Below, piece by piece: positions 8,810 through 16,963 of a stretch of DNA of 27,417 nt. Under the pieces are notes generated by a model. The model ran no database searches, was not told where the DNA came from, and was given only the letters and a program-made list of their open reading frames with translations. This stretch comes from BTRG01 sp036986275 (GTDB taxonomy: Bacteria > Pseudomonadota > Gammaproteobacteria > Acidiferrobacterales > SZUA-150), in assembly GCA_036986275.1 (NCBI GenBank), contig BTRG01000031.1:1-27417 (forward strand). The letters are read 5' to 3'. Position 1 is the first letter of the stretch, and each line of letters begins with the position of its first letter. Both the position numbers and the translations under genes were made by a program.

Positions 8810-11800
8810 TCAACGCAGTTGCCTCCAGCCCTGGCGGCCATCGGGTTTGCTTGTATCTTTATTGTCCGTGACAATAACCCCGCCGGATGACGACGATGAG
8901 ATCTTGTGCAGTTTACTTCCCTGCTGGTTGCTGACAATCACCGGGTCGGATATTAGAGAGCCGCTTTGTACGCCCGCCGGGTTGGCGCCACCGCTTGTTT
9001 GGTCACTGGCATCATAGACACCGTCCCCGTTAATATCGAATATCGGATCAGGGACAGAGCCACCGTTTTCTACATCCAGCTCCATCAACCAGCTGCTGCC
9101 ACCGCCGGTGCAGGACCCTGTTTCCGGTATCAACGTAATAAACAGTATCTTGGTGGGTTCGCCAGGTATCAACATTGGACTGCCGATGACACGTTCTCCC
9201 GTGGTGGGCAGGTCTACATACCAGCCCAGGTGCGTACCCGGGCCCGTGCCGGTATCCCAGTCTATGGCCGTATCGCTGACCAGACGCACTGGCACGGAGC
9301 CGACGGAATCCAGTGTCAGCGTTTGCTGCAGCAGGTCAGACCTGGCTACCGGGGTATTACCGGAATTCGTATCCTTGTCCCAGATGCCATAGAAGGTTTG
9401 CGTGCTGGCGCCGGTGACGACATTATCGCCATATTCGATGTATTTGCCGGTGCCAAAATAGACCATCAGTCCATCTTCACCGGCGGGATGCCCGCCGACT
9501 TCCGCGCGCCCGGTGATGGGTTGTGTATTGCCCAGGCTATCGACGGCGACAAACAGTGGTTTGGGTGTGTTGCCCTGTTTGTGGGCCACCTTCCAGGTGC
9601 CCGCATTGGTGGCCGTGACATCAAACTTCCATAGATTGCCTTCCAGGTCGCCGGCATAGACATAGTCAATGACACCATCGCTATCGTCATCGACCGCGGC
9701 CGGCGCCGCCAGGCCATTGGGCGCCGTGGTGGAGCCGGCCTCGGTGTCAAGCCTGATATAGTCCGTACCGGCCGTGAAATTGCCATTGGCGGCCGCTTCC
9801 AGGAAGACTATGAACAGCACGGCATTGCCTGTGGTGCTGACATTGCCATCGGCCTCTCTGTTATTATAGCCATTGCCAAAAATGGCCGCCCATTTGCCGT
9901 TGGCCATTTTGGCGATCGTGGGTTTGCCATAGGTGTAGCCCAGATCGGCATCCTGGGCATCGGTAAATTCCCAGGACACGATGCGTGCGGTATTGGTGAC
10001 CGATTCCGAGTAGGCCAGCGTCGGTTCCAGGTTGCCGTCGGGATCGGAAATATCCAGTGCATAGATGGCCTGACCGCCACCCCCGAGGCCGCCGACCAGC
10101 AGCGAATGCCAGGCCGGGACGGAATCCCAGGGGGCCTGGAAATGGGCGTCATAAGAAGTGGGAGAGGCATCCACGAAATACTGGTGCGTATAAGACGTAT
10201 TGGTGAGTTGCGGCAAATCCTTGTAGAGCACGCTGGGGACATAGGCCAGCCGTTCCTCGCCTGTCGTGGCATCAAAGCCATGCACCATGCCATCATTGGC
10301 GCCGACATAAATCATGGGCCGGCGTGAGGAATGGGCGTCCGCATAGCTACTGTGCGAATCGGCCTCCAGCGATTCCCTGATAAAGGGCGGCACGCCGACA
10401 AAGACCGGCGCCGAATTGACGATATCGCCCAGTTTGAAGCCGCGATAGCGAAAATCCGTGGGTCCCGGCGTGCTGCCGGCACTGGCGGGTTCATTGGTGG
10501 CATCGCCGCGCAAGTAGTCCAGACGCTCATCACCGCGATTGTCATCGACAGCCGTCGCGGGATGAAGATCAAGCAAGTTTTGTTGTGCCGTGGTCAGATT
10601 AGACCAGCGGAAGGCGGTCCCGGTCGCGCCATTGTGAGTCAGTATCCTGCGGCCGGTGTTCCAGTTTTGACCGTTGAGCACTGTTCGCGTGTTCCATTCT
10701 TCAGGCAACACGGCGCCCGTTGTCGGGTCCAGTGGCAATGAGCGCAATTCCCCGCTCCATTCCCCGCTGACAAAGCGCGCCTGATAGATGCGGGTGTTGG
10801 TGCTCAACGTGCGCGTGTTGACGGCCACGGCGGCGGCCGAACCGGTGCGATTACTGATATCCGCCAGTGCCCCCGTCAGGCTGTCGCTGAGCTCCTGCGG
10901 GTTGCTAGCGCTCAGGAAAAGGCCGCGTCCGTTATACGCCGCATGCCACATGTCATCGATACGGTCTGCATCGAAAGCATCAAGCGGATTGGTCCAGTTA
11001 AATCCCGGATCGGTGGGATCGGTGTCGGTGGCGTCGCCGGGCGTTAAAGTATCAAAGGGGTCCAGGCCGCCGGCAATGCCGAAGGCCACACTATAGGTCA
11101 CCATATGCTGGTGGGTGGCCACATCCAAACCGGCGACTATCGGCACTTCGTCGAGAAGACTCGGTTTCAGGTCGCGTTCGTAATAATGCATGGCGACGTC
11201 GGCCAGGGTGCCCGAGCGTGTGTCCGCATAGGGGCCGCCATCCCAGGGTCCAGTGCCATCTTGATCGGTATTGTTAATGCCACTGCCGGGGTTGCCACCA
11301 TTCCAGAAGCCATCACCAACGACGACCGTAAAGTTTTGTTGACAAGTACCACCACTGGCGGCAGGCAGGATGGGTGAGCTGCCACCCTCATAGAGATTGC
11401 CTACAGATTCAAGTGCCCTTCTTTGTGGTGTGCTGGGGCATGCTCCTGAATCGCAGCGGATATTGAGGTTGTACACATCCTGCCATAGTGTCACTTTATT
11501 GGCGCCGACTGACATAGTGCTGGCATTGCGTATCAGGCCACCGTTATATATCTGCATACCCATACGTGAGAACGAGGTATTATTGATGACATTACCAATA
11601 GCGGACTTGGCAACGTAGTTACGTTTTCGAAAATAGGTGAACCAGTTGGCGAAGTTCTGGATTTCCTCGGTATAACTGCAATTAGGACCGCTGCAGTCGG
11701 TACGCCCCGTAGCCTTTGGGAACGGGGCATTGGGATTGGTGATGTCTACGCGGGTATTGCCGTCTGAGGCATCGACCAGTCCATCGCCATCGGTATCGGT

Positions 11801-12493
11801 CCAGGTATAATAATGGGCGGGGAATTCCGTGACATTGTTGCGCCAGGAACAGCCACCATTACAGGCGAAGGTATCGTAGGTTACATTGGTAGTCAGGTTG
11901 AATGTCGTACCGGTGTTGTTCGGATCAACGGCTGCGGCGGCAGGGGTGGCGTTAGCATACAATGGAGTGCCTGTACCATCCGTCCCGGCCCAGGGTGAAT
12001 AGGTGATCGCTGGATTGTAATAAGCGGCATTGAAGCTGGAGTTGCGCGCCCGCCATGCACCCGGTACCTCGGACTCTGGCGGCACGGTATAGGGATAGTT
12101 AGGCGGTGTGTAATAGGAATCATCAATCCCGTTGTTGGTGGTGGGCAAGACGTAATACCACGAAAAGCCATTATCCCGATACAGACCGTTACTGCCACCA
12201 TTGGTATCGCCAACCATAAATTCCCATTCCATGCTGCCGGAGTCGTCCAGCAGATGCATGATATTGGGTTCGACCGCGGAAGTAATAAACAGCGGTTGCT
12301 TGGCAAGATTCAGCGACGCCGTGTGTGCCCCAAGGCCGGTATTCGGGGCCAAGGTCAATAAACAGGCGGAAGAAATGGCAAGTGCCGTGCGCCAGGTCGC
12401 ATGGAGGCGGGCGCCCACTCGTTTCCACTGTATCGGTTTTGGAAAAGAGTCCGGGGAGTCCGAGTCAGGTGTCGTCAATCTTGTGTACTGCAT
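8810..12493 (-). CDS. pilY1: Type IV pilus tip adhesin/assembly factor PilY1
   Basis: Large exported protein of 1227 residues (P. aeruginosa PilY1 about 1160). It caps the pilus, needs the minor pilins for export, and controls extension/retraction and surface sensing. The N terminus has a basic stretch and a hydrophobic segment (36-50) as signal peptide. A von Willebrand A-like region follows, with a MIDAS-type D83-x-S85-x-S87 (LLDDSGSM). The C-terminal half is the quinoprotein-like beta-propeller (DGMVHGFDATTGEE, GQAIYALDISDP, YAGDLEGNLWKFDV). Calcium-type loops are DTDGDGLVD (233-241), DDDSDGVID (about 934-942) and DINGDGVYDASD (1153-1164). GGAGG at 12499-12503 (minus strand) lies 5 nt before the ATG and fixes the start. 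Overlapping open frames on the plus strand are shadows. Confidence 0.95.
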   Translation of the reverse strand: MQYTRLTTPDSDSPDSFPKPIQWKRVGARLHATWRTALAISSACLLTLAPNTGLGAHTASLNLAKQPLFITSAVEPNIMHLLDDSGSMEWEFMVGDTNGGSNGLYRDNGFSWYYVLPTTNNGIDDSYYTPPNYPYTVPPESEVPGAWRARNSSFNAAYYNPAITYSPWAGTDGTGTPLYANATPAAAAVDPNNTGTTFNLTTNVTYDTFACNGGCSWRNNVTEFPAHYYTWTDTDGDGLVDASDGNTRVDITNPNAPFPKATGRTDCSGPNCSYTEEIQNFANWFTYFRKRNYVAKSAIGNVINNTSFSRMGMQIYNGGLIRNASTMSVGANKVTLWQDVYNLNIRCDSGACPSTPQRRALESVGNLYEGGSSPILPAASGGTCQQNFTVVVGDGFWNGGNPGSGINNTDQDGTGPWDGGPYADTRSGTLADVAMHYYERDLKPSLLDEVPIVAGLDVATHQHMVTYSVAFGIAGGLDPFDTLTPGDATDTDPTDPGFNWTNPLDAFDADRIDDMWHAAYNGRGLFLSASNPQELSDSLTGALADISNRTGSAAAVAVNTRTLSTNTRIYQARFVSGEWSGELRSLPLDPTTGAVLPEEWNTRTVLNGQNWNTGRRILTHNGATGTAFRWSNLTTAQQNLLDLHPATAVDDNRGDERLDYLRGDATNEPASAGSTPGPTDFRYRGFKLGDIVNSAPVFVGVPPFIRESLEADSHSSYADAHSSRRPMIYVGANDGMVHGFDATTGEERLAYVPSVLYKDLPQLTNTSYTHQYFVDASPTSYDAHFQAPWDSVPAWHSLLVGGLGGGGQAIYALDISDPDGNLEPTLAYSESVTNTARIVSWEFTDAQDADLGYTYGKPTIAKMANGKWAAIFGNGYNNREADGNVSTTGNAVLFIVFLEAAANGNFTAGTDYIRLDTEAGSTTAPNGLAAPAAVDDDSDGVIDYVYAGDLEGNLWKFDVTATNAGTWKVAHKQGNTPKPLFVAVDSLGNTQPITGRAEVGGHPAGEDGLMVYFGTGKYIEYGDNVVTGASTQTFYGIWDKDTNSGNTPVARSDLLQQTLTLDSVGSVPVRLVSDTAIDWDTGTGPGTHLGWYVDLPTTGERVIGSPMLIPGEPTKILFITLIPETGSCTGGGSSWLMELDVENGGSVPDPIFDINGDGVYDASDQTSGGANPAGVQSGSLISDPVIVSNQQGSKLHKISSSSSGGVIVTDNKDTSKPDGRQGWRQLR

Positions 12494-12528
12494 AATTGCC
12501 TCCAGGAGAACCGTCAGTGACGGCCCGG

Positions 12529-13134
12529 TTAAAACTTGCGCCCAAATGTGGACTGAAGTATCACCACGGCTTGATCCGTGCCGCCGGTACCGCGCGCTGT
12601 GACGCGCAGTATGGTTTTTTTGCTACCACCCCCATCATTGTCCTCTCTCTTGCTGTCGCCTTTTTCTTCTATTTCAGTGACGAACTCTATGATGTATTTG
12701 GGTTGTGTACGCACCCATAGAATCCCGCCCGCTGGCGGTGCGAACGGTGAGCCGGCGCCCGCCGATGCCCCAGGCGTGCCCGGGTAGACCACGACATTGG
12801 TATCCGTTTCCCAATCCAGCAGGCCGTAACAGTCCCAGACCTGTTTGGTGGGATCGGGACAGGTATTGGCCAGATACAGTCCGTTGGCATTGTTGGGGAA
12901 TGTGGGTTTTCCAACCTGGGCATTGATCCAGTTCTCGGCCGCCAGCATGGCCGTCTCCGCGGCCTGAAATGCCAGCCCCCTGTCCTTGGTATTCTGCGCC
13001 ATTTTTTCCTGCAGGTTTGACGTGCCCATGGAGGTAATGCCGAGTATGGTCATGATGAGCAGAAACACCAGGGCCATAAACAGGGCGATACCCTGCTGCC
13101 GGGTGTTTAACTGAGTCAGATTCTGGTCGTTCAT
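12529..13134 (-). CDS. pilX: Type IV pilus minor pilin PilX
   Basis: A 201-residue PilX/GspK-like minor pilin. The leader ends in TRQQG, and the prepilin helix IALFMALVFLLIMTILGI follows. It lacks the usual Glu5, a known trait of PilX/GspK-type tip pilins. The block SNLQEKMAQNTKDRGLAFQAAETAMLAAENW is very typical of PilX N-terminal domains. By analogy with other systems, PilX should join PilV and PilW at the tip and connect to PilY1. It starts 11 nt after the pilW stop with only a weak ribosome site, and ends 35 nt before pilY1. Confidence 0.92.
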   Translation of the reverse strand: MNDQNLTQLNTRQQGIALFMALVFLLIMTILGITSMGTSNLQEKMAQNTKDRGLAFQAAETAMLAAENWINAQVGKPTFPNNANGLYLANTCPDPTKQVWDCYGLLDWETDTNVVVYPGTPGASAGAGSPFAPPAGGILWVRTQPKYIIEFVTEIEEKGDSKREDNDGGGSKKTILRVTARGTGGTDQAVVILQSTFGRKF

Positions 13135-13145
13135 AAACGTGTCCG

Positions 13146-14399
13146 CTAGTTGCGCAACTGTACGGTGGATGTGAAGGCGATACGCCTCCGGCGACTGTTC
13201 GTGCCGTATCCGTTTGGCGTCGCCGGCCCGTAGTCGTCGAAATCACCGCCACTGGACGCCGGCCGGTGATCGCCTAACAAATGATAGATATTGGTATCGG
13301 GTGTGGCATCGCCTTCATTTTCTGATACTGAAATGAAGCCCAGACGCACGGCCGCCACTCGCCCCCAGTCCGGACAGCCGGCCCCGATTGCGCAGATACT
13401 CGTCCCATCCGCCAGGGTTCCGCCCAGGGGTACAGCGACATTCACTTCTGTGGCCGTGTTGTAGGTATCCGGGGTATTGATATTGCTGTTGGCGTCCTGA
13501 TTGGTATCCCGTCCAAACAGAATGCGCATCTTTTCTATGCCTTCGACGACGGGCACGGTGACCAGTTGACCGCTCTGATATTCAAGGCGCTGCAGCGCCG
13601 GCAAGGCGTTGATATCGGGCGCGCCATCGCCATCGTAGTCCGGTCTGCCTATATAATAGATGTGGCTCACCAGGCGCATGAGTTCGGCATCCATGCCATA
13701 TTTTGCGCCCAGCTTGGGGTCATCATTACCCACCGCTCCGCTGACTGTATGCGTAATCGTCGTTTTCCCGGCACCGTTACTGATGCTGGTGACCCTGAAG
13801 ATGTCGGCATTACTGCAATCGGCCACCATCAGGATGTCATCGACCTTCACATTGGCCCGGAACTCCGTATTGGGATTGATCTGGATATTGGCGTCATCGG
13901 TAGCCATGTTACCTGTGAGACTGACGCCATAACTGGAGGCATACTGAATTGTGATGACGTCAGTCCAGGGCTCGACCTGCCCGTCTATTAATTCGGCCGG
14001 CAGGGGTGGGTCCCAGTCCGTGGCGGCACCGGTCCCTCCTGCGCCGATATAGGTAAAACCCCTGAGACCGGCCGAGAGAGATTGGTTGCCTGAATCCGGG
14101 GGGGTGGCATTGTTGGTGGCGCTGTCAAGTGAACTATTGCAGCCAAGATAACCGGCCATGCGGATATCGGATGCTATAAACTCCATGCTGAAGCGGCCCC
14201 CTTCCTGGGCGCGCGCCGATGCATCTTCATGCGAGTATGAGGTCTTGCTGGTGATAAAGATCTGGCTGATACCGGCCATAATCAGCAGGCCCAGCATGAG
14301 CGAAATCATGAGCTCAATAATGGTAAAGCCGCGCTGCCCCATGGCATTGATATTCTCGTGGGTCTTGACTGCTTGCAAAGTGTTTTCGTGAGTTTTCAT
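13146..14399 (-). CDS. pilW: Type IV pilus minor pilin PilW
   Basis: A 417-residue PilW-family minor pilin. The prepilin segment is GQRG followed by FTIIELMISLMLGLLIMAGI, with Glu at mature position 5. The globular domain has a DYDGDGAPD loop (254-262), a calcium-type motif. The frame extends to 14450, overlapping pilV. ATG 14399, 10 nt after the pilV stop, is preferred. It gives a 24-residue leader in which KTHEN occurs twice with different codons. ATG 14342 (MGQRG) would give a minimal 4-residue leader and is the alternative. No start has a strong Shine-Dalgarno, so translation may be coupled to pilV. Confidence 0.9.
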   Translation of the reverse strand: MKTHENTLQAVKTHENINAMGQRGFTIIELMISLMLGLLIMAGISQIFITSKTSYSHEDASARAQEGGRFSMEFIASDIRMAGYLGCNSSLDSATNNATPPDSGNQSLSAGLRGFTYIGAGGTGAATDWDPPLPAELIDGQVEPWTDVITIQYASSYGVSLTGNMATDDANIQINPNTEFRANVKVDDILMVADCSNADIFRVTSISNGAGKTTITHTVSGAVGNDDPKLGAKYGMDAELMRLVSHIYYIGRPDYDGDGAPDINALPALQRLEYQSGQLVTVPVVEGIEKMRILFGRDTNQDANSNINTPDTYNTATEVNVAVPLGGTLADGTSICAIGAGCPDWGRVAAVRLGFISVSENEGDATPDTNIYHLLGDHRPASSGGDFDDYGPATPNGYGTNSRRRRIAFTSTVQLRN

Positions 14400-14409
14400 G
14401 GCGAGCGAC

Positions 14410-14907
14410 CTAGACATCGACAACAATCGTGAGCGAAAAATCGTCATCATTCTCTATCCAGCGCATGATGACCGAATAGCGATTGGGGATGGCGGCATCT
14501 GGAGTGATGAGACCAACACCGCCTGTAAGCAGCCTTTCGACATTGTCTTCCCACTGGTCGAGATCAAAGGCGGCGAGTTCGGCGGTTGTGCAGGTGTTGC
14601 CGATACAATTCGTCGCCGGTGAGGGATAGTTTTTACTGCTACCGGGCGCCGAAGGTGATGTATTCACATTATTATAGGCACCAGCCAGTCGGGCGACGCG
14701 GTTGGCGCGCATGCGGTCTATGATGTCATAGGCGAGATATGTTGCTTGCGTACGCTGCAGGGACTGGCTGTTAAAACGTATGCCCATGGTTTGCAATACA
14801 CCGATACCAAGCAGTCCAATGGAGAGAATAAACAAGGCGATCAGCACTTCCAGCAGGCTGAATCCCCGGGTGGTCTTGTTCGAAACGAGTGGATGTTTGA
14901 TGTTCAC
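14410..14907 (-). CDS. pilV: Type IV pilus minor pilin PilV
   Basis: A 165-residue PilV/GspI-like minor pilin. The leader MNIKHPLVSNKTTRG is followed by FSLLEVLIALFILSIGLLGI, with Glu5, and then VLQTMGIRFNSQSLQRTQATYLAYDIIDRMRANR. This stretch (AxxLAxDxxDRMRAN) is the hallmark of PilV. The globular part has two close cysteines (NCIGNTC) that could form a disulfide. It is the second gene of the operon, 35 nt after fimT. Confidence 0.93.
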   Translation of the reverse strand: MNIKHPLVSNKTTRGFSLLEVLIALFILSIGLLGIGVLQTMGIRFNSQSLQRTQATYLAYDIIDRMRANRVARLAGAYNNVNTSPSAPGSSKNYPSPATNCIGNTCTTAELAAFDLDQWEDNVERLLTGGVGLITPDAAIPNRYSVIMRWIENDDDFSLTIVVDV

Positions 14908-14942
14908 TGATTTGTCGTCTCTGTGTATTTGTTTACAGGTCT

Positions 14943-15527
14943 CTAGCAGGCCGGGCTGGGGTCAATAATCCGCGTATTGCCAGTGCGACTAATAATGACC
15001 GTTCGACCAAATGCAGGGCCACGTCCATCGCAGATGGAATAGCCCATGGTGGCAATATTCCCTGAGGCCAGCGTGGCGATTTGTAGCACTGTTCCATCGG
15101 GCTGGTATGTGATCAGAGCCCCGGCTGCCTGGTTATTGTTTAATGCCCCGGCCACTATGGGATTCAGCGTGTTGTCGCCAGCCAGGGCGGCGCCGGTTCG
15201 TACTATTGTTTCGCCGGGATCAAAGCCCCCGTCCCCGTCCAGGTCTTCGAAGATCAACCAACCTGTGGCCCAGTTGGCGCCAACACAGGCGCTGCCGTTT
15301 GTTTCCGGGTCCGCCGCGCAAATGGCGACATTCCGGCCCAGACTGACGGCATTGTTGCGGGTAATTTTCAGGGCGCCGATGAATTCATTCGTCTGCGTAG
15401 TGATGCGATTATTGAGTATGAAGGTCCGGAAGGATGGAATGGCCAGGGTGGCGACGATGCCGATGATCGTGATGGTGACAAGAATTTCTATCATCGTAAA
15501 ACCGGCATGTTTACGGCTATTAGGCAT
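14943..15527 (-). CDS. fimT: GspH/FimT-family minor pilin (FimT/FimU position)
   Basis: First gene of the pil operon, 194 residues from ATG 15527. The leader MPNSRKHAG is followed by FTMIEILVTITIIGIVATLAIP, with Glu5. FRTFILNNRITTQTNEFIGAL and RNNAVSLGRNVAIC are typical of the GspH/FimT family. A loop with D95, D97, D99, D103 and E106 (DLDGDGGFDPGE) has the 1-3-5-9-12 spacing of an EF-hand. In Pseudomonas the equivalent operon starts with fimU, so FimU is an equally fair name. The frame stays open to 15728, but the extra 67 residues look unlike any pilin leader and run through the control region. No clear ribosome site precedes ATG 15527. Confidence 0.88.
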   Translation of the reverse strand: MPNSRKHAGFTMIEILVTITIIGIVATLAIPSFRTFILNNRITTQTNEFIGALKITRNNAVSLGRNVAICAADPETNGSACVGANWATGWLIFEDLDGDGGFDPGETIVRTGAALAGDNTLNPIVAGALNNNQAAGALITYQPDGTVLQIATLASGNIATMGYSICDGRGPAFGRTVIISRTGNTRIIDPSPAC

Positions 15528-15543
15528 TAACGGTAGATTCTGA

Positions 15544-15588
15544 CCGACGAACGGTTGTCTACGCGGTCTAATGCACCCGACGAACGGT
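15544..15588 (-). promoter_or_regulatory. Tandem AlgR-type sites upstream of the minor pilin operon
   Basis: Read on the minus strand, ACCGTTCGTCGG occurs at 15588-15577 and again at 15555-15544, in the same orientation 33 bp apart. A partial copy, ACCGTT, follows at 15534-15529, 21 bp further. The core ACCGTTCGTC is the binding sequence recalled for the response regulator AlgR of Pseudomonas. AlgR activates the fimU-pilVWXY1Y2E operon there, the equivalent of the operon that starts at 15527. The sites lie 17 and 50 nt before the fimT ATG, close for an activator, so the transcription start must be unusual or the sites may act otherwise. The repeat is seen directly; the regulator is inferred. 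Confidence 0.6.
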
Positions 15589-15687
15589 AGCGCAGGCCAG
15601 ATAAAAGGATGGCTGGATTGTCTGGCTGCGCCCTTATTTGTCGGAATAGTTGTCAGCAATTTGAATCTTCCTTTATTTATCGACGGT

Positions 15688-15707
15688 AAAAACGCCCGAA
15701 TTGGCGT
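15688..15707 (-). terminator. Weak terminator-like hairpin in the pil leader region
   Basis: On the minus strand ACGCC (15707-15703), loop AATTCG, GGCGT (15696-15692) is followed by TTTT. The stem is only 5 bp, so this may be a chance hairpin. It could also be a terminator for transcripts entering from the thiO side, or an attenuator if the pil promoter lies further upstream. Confidence 0.25.
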
Positions 15708-15742
15708 ACTTTTACTTCTCACATGCATATAAGTCTAATGCC

Positions 15743-15761
15743 CAATGCAAATCTTGCAATG
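15743..15761. promoter_or_regulatory. 19-bp imperfect palindrome upstream of thiO, possible operator
   Basis: CAATGCAAATCTTGCAATG has 8-nt arms with 7 of 8 complementary pairs around ATC; the inner TGCAA-N3-TTGCA is perfect. It lies 78-96 nt before the thiO ATG and just upstream of CATAAT (15767-15772), so a bound protein would cover the -35 area. The downstream thiO transcript includes a Fur-family regulator, which makes autoregulation possible. The sequence does not match the classic Fur box. The function is inferred. Confidence 0.3.
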
Positions 15762-15838
15762 TGGCCCATAATCGCGCAGTGTGTGCCGGTCGTTTTGTAA
15801 CAAGCACCAGTATTCAGTTTGAATTCTTCTCCTTTTCC

Positions 15839-16963
15839 ATGAAAAATCCCGTTATTGTCGTGGGCGCCGGTGTGCTTGGGTTAATGATCGCCCGTGAGTT
15901 ATCGCATGCCGGAGCACAAGTGGTCGTTTTGGACCGACAAACGGCTGGGCGAGAATCGTCCTGGGCGGGTGGCGGCATTCTCACCCCCCTCTATCCCTGG
16001 CGATATGAGGCGTCTATTTCCCGTTTGGCGAGATGGAGTCAGCAGCACTATCCGGGTTTGTGCCAGGATCTGGCGGCACGTACCGGCGTGGACCCCCAAT
16101 ATGAACGCACGGGAATGTTACTGACCGCCGATAAACAGGAATCATCGCGGGCGTTGAATTGGGCGCAAGAATTTAATCAGGCGCTAGAGTCAGTGACATC
16201 AGCGCAAGCCCATGAACTGGAACCCCAATTGGGGGAAATACCGGCCCAGTTTTTATGGATGAAGAATTGTGCCCATGTGCGGAATCCGCGTCTACTTGCT
16301 GCGATCAGACGTGATCTTGAGCTAAATGGGGTAGAAATACATGAAAATTCTGAAGTGCAGGGTTTTGATATTCAAGCCGATGCCATCACCCGGGTCATCA
16401 CTTGCGACGGCAAGCTGGATGCTTCGGCCTGTGTGATTGCCGCTGGCGCCTGGACGGGAAGGCTCGTCAAGTCATTGGATGTGTCATTGCCCATCGAGCC
16501 GGTGCGAGGGCAAATGCTGGTCTACAATACACCTCCTGGCACGATACATCGCATGATACTTCATCAGAGCCGGTATTTGATTCCACGCAGAGATGGCCGG
16601 GTACTGGTGGGGAGTACGCTGGAATACGATGACTTTGAGAAGATCGTCACTGATGAGGCCAGGCTGTCTCTGCAAAAGAGCGCGGAGTTGCTCGCACCTA
16701 TACTTAATAATAGTGTCGTAGAGCACCATTGGGCCGGTTTGCGGCCGGGGTCGCCAGGCGGCAGGCCTTTTATTGGTCGCCATCCATCACTCACCAACAC
16801 CTATGTTTGTTCGGGTCATTTCCGTAACGGATTGGTATTGGCCCCGGCATCGGCCCGGTTAATGGTAGATTTGATGCTGGAGAGGGCGCCCATCGTGGAT
16901 CCCGGCCCGTATGCTTTGCCCCGGCCTGGCAGGAATGGATTTGATCATTTATACTCATTCTAA
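15839..16963 (+). CDS. thiO: Glycine/D-amino-acid oxidase family protein, ThiO-like
   Basis: FAD-dependent oxidase of the DAO family, 374 residues. ThiO oxidises glycine to the imine used for the thiazole ring of thiamine. The Rossmann motif is G9-x-G11-x-x-G14 (VVGAGVLGLMIARELSHAG) with the acidic strand end VVLD. ESSWAGGGILTPLYPW and the C-terminal WAGLRPGSPGGRPFIGRHP are characteristic of ThiO-type enzymes. ATG 15839 is chosen over the track-length frame from 15701, whose extra residues lack any fold signature. No clear ribosome site is visible. No other thi gene is near, so D-amino-acid dehydrogenase activity is possible. A DAO-family gene sits at the same place beside the Pseudomonas fimT/fimU cluster. 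The Fur-like gene starts directly after its stop. Confidence 0.82.
   Translation: MKNPVIVVGAGVLGLMIARELSHAGAQVVVLDRQTAGRESSWAGGGILTPLYPWRYEASISRLARWSQQHYPGLCQDLAARTGVDPQYERTGMLLTADKQESSRALNWAQEFNQALESVTSAQAHELEPQLGEIPAQFLWMKNCAHVRNPRLLAAIRRDLELNGVEIHENSEVQGFDIQADAITRVITCDGKLDASACVIAAGAWTGRLVKSLDVSLPIEPVRGQMLVYNTPPGTIHRMILHQSRYLIPRRDGRVLVGSTLEYDDFEKIVTDEARLSLQKSAELLAPILNNSVVEHHWAGLRPGSPGGRPFIGRHPSLTNTYVCSGHFRNGLVLAPASARLMVDLMLERAPIVDPGPYALPRPGRNGFDHLYSF

Larger units (their letters stand above)
15528..15838. other. Divergent intergenic control region (fimT / thiO)
   Basis: This 311-nt stretch separates the minus-strand pil operon from plus-strand thiO. I see no protein gene of its own. The long open frames crossing it from both sides are extensions of fimT and thiO. 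It holds two perfect 12-bp direct repeats near fimT, a small hairpin followed by T residues on the minus strand, and a 19-bp imperfect palindrome on the thiO side. No -35/-10 pair of good quality was found for either direction. CATAAT at 15767-15772 is the best -10 candidate for thiO. Confidence 0.7.

Noticed and set aside
8966..9634. Long open frame of 222 codons on the plus strand inside pilY1
   Set aside because: It lies entirely antisense to the well-supported pilY1, has no ribosome site and shows no recognisable domain. Several similar antisense frames cover this GC-rich region and are shadows.
15528..15728. Extended fimT start giving 67 extra residues
   Set aside because: Prepilin leaders of this family are short; the extension contains the direct repeats and hairpin of the control region and no conserved sequence.
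15730..15830. Sigma54-type promoter in the pil/thiO control region
   Set aside because: No GG-N10-GC with the required spacing was found on either strand.
15701..15838. Extended thiO start giving 46 extra residues
   Set aside because: The extension is rich in Cys, Phe and Ser with no fold signature, runs through the control region, and the FAD motif begins right after ATG 15839.
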